In this document: piece by piece, positions 61,561 through 64,000 of the stretch
Layout: every line of letters begins with the position of its first letter
Numbering within the stretch: the first letter of the stretch is position 1
Source: a virus
DNA: 64,000 nucleotides
Direction: 5' to 3' (one strand)
IMG/VR virus record: IMGVR_UViG_3300027754_000041
Coordinates: 1-64,000 of that record
Notes under the pieces: generated by a model
Seen by the model: the letters and a program-made list of their open reading frames with translations, nothing else
What the model was told of the DNA's origin: nothing
Database searches by the model: none
Position numbers and translations under genes: made by a program

Positions 61561-61832
61561 TACTTAAGGCCAAGCAGTTCTTCTACCTTCGGTCCAACAA
61601 CCGAATCTGCATTGAGCTTATTGGCTACCTTAAAAGCTTTCACTGCTGCATCGGTCGCAGCGTCTTTCTGACCATTGATTAGACCCTTATAGAACCCCTT
61701 AGCCTTCAGAGCCTCTTGTAGAGCTTTGTGGTCATGGATAGGCGGTGTTGTGTTTAGGTTGACAATTGGTGCTACTCCGCCCATAAATGCTGCAACCGCA
61801 GCTGGAACATTATCTCCCGATACATAACGCAA
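61560..61832 (-). pseudogene. M15 endolysin, C-terminal piece with peptidoglycan-binding domain
   Basis: The frame is open from about 61950 and codes 'GIAVDVSDAGNPKRLNWLIA' and 'FSWEVVPEEPWHLRYV', the second half of the M15 zinc site, before the TTG used as start here. The last 60 residues are a peptidoglycan-binding domain ('LQEALKAKGFYKGLINGQ', 'VVGPKVEELLGL'). It is cut off from its N-terminal half by two single-base shifts. A D,D- or L,D-peptidase endolysin is the intact form. Confidence 0.65.
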
Positions 61833-62098
61833 ATGCCATGGCTCTTCTGGAACAACCTCCCACGAAAAACCAAAATCCTTAACATTAGCTATTAACCAAT
61901 TAAGACGTTTAGGGTTGCCAGCATCACTAACATCAACTGCAATCCCGCAAGTTGTGCTGACTGGAACCCGGAGCAGCTAAGGGGGCGTTACCCTTTTTCA
62001 AATACCACTTCTTACCTTCATAAGTTCTTGTGCTCGAGCCGGCAATTTCTGCCAACTGATAGCGCTGCATAAAGCCAGCAAGCTGCTGCTCTAGGGTT

Positions 62099-62314
62099 CT
62101 ATATGTATCTCCGTGAAGAAGTTGGCTTTAGCTCAATGCCTTCAGCTGCAGCCTTGGTAACCATAGCTAGCCATGCATTTGCGGCAAGCTTGTGTAGCTT
62201 TCCTCCGCCCGGTATCGATACCAAAAGATTAGCTGGCAATTTCCCTGGAGTTACCCCTTTTAGATCTGCGGGCAACTTAACTGGAACGATGTAATCCCAT
62301 GCAACCTTGCTCAT
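62099..62314 (-). pseudogene. M15 endolysin, N-terminal piece
   Basis: Runs from 'MSKVAWDYIVPV' to 'LKPTSSRRYI'. One base fewer near 62113-62121 would continue 'GDTYRTLEQQLAGFMQRYQL' and then 'APGSSQHNL', the first half of the M15 motif. A second shift near 61943-61950 returns to the C-terminal frame. Whole gene would be about 250 aa (61560-62314). Confidence 0.6.
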
Positions 62315-62403
62315 AAAATAATCCTATCTTTGGAATAAATGGCTTTATATATTAGTAACTTTTATTTGCCAAAAAACCATGATTATCCATCAACATTGTA
62401 ACA

Positions 62404-62436
62404 TAAAAAAAACCCCCACCTTTAAGGGTGGGGGTT
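62404..62436 (-). terminator. Intrinsic terminator (minus strand)
   Basis: Ten-bp stem AACCCCCACC (62411-62420) / GGTGGGGGTT (62427-62436) with loop TTTAAG. On the minus strand it is followed by a T-run (62412-62404). It ends the lysine-rich operon before the endolysin gene. Confidence 0.88.
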
Positions 62437-62451
62437 TAAATTATGAAAGAA

Positions 62452-62703
62452 TTATTTCTTACCTTTTCCGGTACCAATCTTGCCCAAAACTTTTATTGGA
62501 CGCTTAGCCATATTCATCTGACCAGAAGTAGCTGTTGGCTTAGGTGCAGTTACACCTTTGCCTGCAGGCGTAATAACTTTGTTAGTGCCCGCTTGTTTAA
62601 TCGGACGCATTGCCATTTTAGCTTGGCCTGGTGTAGCGGTAGGATCTGGTGCACTAAGCGAACCGCCTCCGCCCATTTTACTTTTTGATTTCTTCATAGC
62701 CAT
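62452..62703 (-). CDS. Lys/Pro/Gly-rich repeat protein, 83 aa
   Basis: Two internal copies of 'P-[DK]-PTAT-[PS]-GQ-x-[KN]-MA-x-RPIK' separated by a Lys/Gly spacer. Very basic. AAGGAG before ATG. Last gene before the terminator. Confidence 0.6.
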   Translation of the reverse strand: MAMKKSKSKMGGGGSLSAPDPTATPGQAKMAMRPIKQAGTNKVITPAGKGVTAPKPTATSGQMNMAKRPIKVLGKIGTGKGKK

Positions 62704-62707
62704 AATC

Positions 62708-62827
62708 CTATTTCTCCTTGGTTTTTTTATTAGTTTTTTTAACTGTAGCTTTTTTTTTAGCTACACTTTTAGTTTTATTTGCCACCTGCTTTTCAACAGA
62801 AGGTATGCTTTGTATGTATTTAGACAT
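62708..62827 (-). CDS. Lysine-rich peptide, 39 aa
   Basis: ATG 62827 to TAG 62708. The C-terminal half is nearly all Lys, Thr, Ala and Val. Its end carries AAGGAG for the next gene. Same style as neighbours. Confidence 0.5.
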   Translation of the reverse strand: MSKYIQSIPSVEKQVANKTKSVAKKKATVKKTNKKTKEK

Positions 62828-62847
62828 AGTAACTATATTCCCTTAAA

Positions 62848-63009
62848 TTACTTCATTCTTTTATAATTAGGTTTTGTAGTGCCTTCTTTTTTCTTGGGAC
62901 CTTGTTTTTTAGCATCTGTTACTAATTTTGTTGATGGTTTACCTGCAAGAATAAGGGTAGCTGGTGCTGTTTTTTTTACATTTGTTAATTTACCCTTTTT
63001 AGCGGCCAT
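62848..63009 (-). CDS. Lysine-rich protein, 53 aa
   Basis: ATG 63009 right after the upstream gene. Starts 'MAAKKGK' and ends in a Lys-rich tail. No fold recognised. Confidence 0.5.
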   Translation of the reverse strand: MAAKKGKLTNVKKTAPATLILAGKPSTKLVTDAKKQGPKKKEGTTKPNYKRMK

Positions 63010-63010
63010 C

Positions 63011-63145
63011 TTATTTTCCCTTTTTCTTCTTAGCTATAGCTGCCTGTATAAACGGAGGAAGCTTCTTCTGCGATGCTGTCATACCAGCTTTTGCGGCTGG
63101 TGCCGGTACTTTTGCCATTTTTTTTGGTTGTTTTTTCATAGCCAT
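63011..63145 (-). CDS. Lysine-rich protein, 44 aa
   Basis: 'MAMKKQPKKMAKVPAPAAKA' resembles histone-H1-type repeats. Ends one base before the next ATG. AGGAG upstream of ATG 63145. Confidence 0.5.
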   Translation of the reverse strand: MAMKKQPKKMAKVPAPAAKAGMTASQKKLPPFIQAAIAKKKKGK

Positions 63146-63154
63146 TGTGTTCTC

Positions 63155-63382
63155 CTATTTGGTTTTTTTATTTGTTGTTTTATGTGGGTGATCTTTATGC
63201 CATAATTTGGCAGACTTAACACCCTGTTTTACAGTCTTGACACCAGCTACTTTGGTAAGGTCAGCTTTTTTCCAAGCGCCCTTTTTTATACCTGGATGGT
63301 CAACAATCACATCACCAGTTTTATCTGTTTTAAAAACGTGTGTAACACCTGTGATTTTTAATTTCTTTTTTTGAGTAGCCAT
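63155..63382 (-). CDS. Basic protein, 75 aa
   Basis: Lys-rich ends around a small beta core ('VTHVFKTDKTGDVIVDHPGI'). Shares one base with the stop of the upstream gene (TAATG). Confidence 0.55.
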   Translation of the reverse strand: MATQKKKLKITGVTHVFKTDKTGDVIVDHPGIKKGAWKKADLTKVAGVKTVKQGVKSAKLWHKDHPHKTTNKKTK

Positions 63383-63516
63383 TACTTTTTCTTCTTTGAT
63401 TTGTTTTTGTTAACTTTAGGAGACTTAACTGGTTTTGGTGCGTTCTTTAATTCAACGCCGTACATAAAATTATTTTGGCCCATTCTAGGACCAGATATAT
63501 AAATACGATTTCCCAT
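63382..63516 (-). CDS. Small basic protein, 44 aa
   Basis: ATG 63516 to TAA 63382. Opens 'MGNRIYISGPRMG' and ends in a Lys-rich tail. Its stop overlaps the next start. Confidence 0.5.
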   Translation of the reverse strand: MGNRIYISGPRMGQNNFMYGVELKNAPKPVKSPKVNKNKSKKKK

Positions 63517-63521
63517 AACCA

Positions 63522-63614
63522 TTATTTTTTTTCTTTCTGTGCTGGTGGTTCACCTAAAACTTTTACAGGTGCTGAATTACCCTTAGAAACTTTTCTAAAT
63601 TTAGCTAAAGACAT
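63522..63614 (-). CDS. Small basic peptide, 30 aa
   Basis: ATG 63614 to TAA 63522. Lys-rich, 'KVLGEPPAQKEKK' end. Supported by its place in a gap-free chain of like genes. Confidence 0.4.
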   Translation of the reverse strand: MSLAKFRKVSKGNSAPVKVLGEPPAQKEKK

Positions 63615-63620
63615 AGCTAT

Positions 63621-63890
63621 TTATTTAGTGGTTTTTTTTGGCTTAGCTTTTGCTGTTGGAGCTTTTGGTGCTGTTTTCTTTTTTGCATCTGATACAGCTT
63701 TTGTAGTTTCTTTTTTAGCATTCTTGGCAATATTGCTTGCAGCTACCTTAGCAATAACAGCAACATCTTCTGCTTGATTTACTAATTCATCCAGCATTTT
63801 TGCCTGAGCTTTAGCGGCCGGACTATTTGGGTCTATTTTTTCAACACTGAAAAGAACTGCTTTAAGTTTACTTGCTATTTTCTTAAACAT
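63621..63890 (-). CDS. Histone-H1-like Ala/Lys-rich protein, 89 aa
   Basis: An amphipathic N-terminal helical half followed by an H1-like tail ('KKTAPKAPTAKAKPKKTTK'). GAGGT site upstream. First gene behind the consensus minus-strand promoter. Confidence 0.6.
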   Translation of the reverse strand: MFKKIASKLKAVLFSVEKIDPNSPAAKAQAKMLDELVNQAEDVAVIAKVAASNIAKNAKKETTKAVSDAKKKTAPKAPTAKAKPKKTTK

Positions 63891-63931
63891 TTTTACCTCT
63901 GTTTGTATTTGGTTTGAATAATAATAGTAAC

Positions 63932-63961
63932 ATTATACTATGTAATATAGTAACTTGTAAA
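63932..63961 (-). promoter_or_regulatory. Promoter of the lysine-rich operon
   Basis: Read on the minus strand: TTTACA (63961-63956), 18 bases, TATAAT (63937-63932). It lies 42 bases before the first ATG. Confidence 0.7.
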
Positions 63962-64000
63962 GTATTTTTTGCTATTTACCCTGCTGTGTATCTTTAATCA

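Overview
The window reads as part of a large, AT-rich, tailed-phage genome that infects an actinobacterium. It carries two WhiB-type Fe-S regulators, a family confined to Actinobacteria and their phages. It also has seven tRNA genes, most of which read A/T-ending codons, and dozens of tiny, tightly packed or ATGA-overlapping genes. Three secreted or surface proteins have Thr/Pro linkers ('TTTTT' type) like those of freshwater Actinobacteria and Acidimicrobiia, so the host guess is a freshwater actinobacterium (inference). No terminase, capsid, portal or DNA polymerase is visible, so this is only a slice of the genome. The left edge cuts a gene.

Layout. (1) 1-8 kb, + strand: very small membrane and Zn-binding proteins, a 347-aa protein of unknown function, WhiB-1, a HicA-like protein and tRNA-Arg. 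Long inverted repeats lie between genes. (2) 7.9-8.9 kb: a textbook promoter, a folded leader RNA (riboswitch candidate) and a secreted lysozyme/transglycosylase-like protein with its own terminator. (3) 9-23.7 kb, +: an 877-aa unknown protein, an SF2 helicase, a secreted subtilase, five tRNAs, WhiB-2, an M50 intramembrane metalloprotease and many small proteins. (4) 23.7-39 kb, +: the most unusual region. Gene order is E2-like protein, JAB/JAMM isopeptidase, E1/ThiF, ubiquitin-like protein, a strong terminator, then a Ycf46-like AAA+ ATPase. Further on come two or three paralogues with an E2-like Pro-Asn-x7-Cys signature, SSB, a Fe-S uracil-DNA glycosylase, a KTSC protein and an HslV/proteasome-like Ntn hydrolase. 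Together these look like a phage-borne ubiquitin-proteasome-like set related to the plasmid 'PRTRC' system. (5) 39-44 kb: small genes of mixed strand, including tRNA-Gly, an HNH nuclease, a ferredoxin, a HiPIP-like Cys protein and holin-like membrane proteins. (6) 44.1-63.9 kb, - strand: a giant secreted surface protein, tail-associated multidomain hydrolases (M15, lysozyme-like, SGNH), a glycan-modification cassette (GT17, GT2, methyltransferases, Fe/2-oxoglutarate oxygenase), a broken M15 endolysin with a candidate holin, and a run of tiny lysine-rich proteins behind a consensus promoter.

How they may work together. Regions 1-4 look like takeover and nucleic-acid functions, where the phage may tag and degrade proteins with its own Ubl/AAA/Ntn-hydrolase set. 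Region 6 looks like late virion, adsorption and lysis functions. Several minus-strand genes are split by single-base indels at conserved motifs, so either the assembly has indel errors or these genes are decaying.

All calls come from reading motifs and context; no database search was run.
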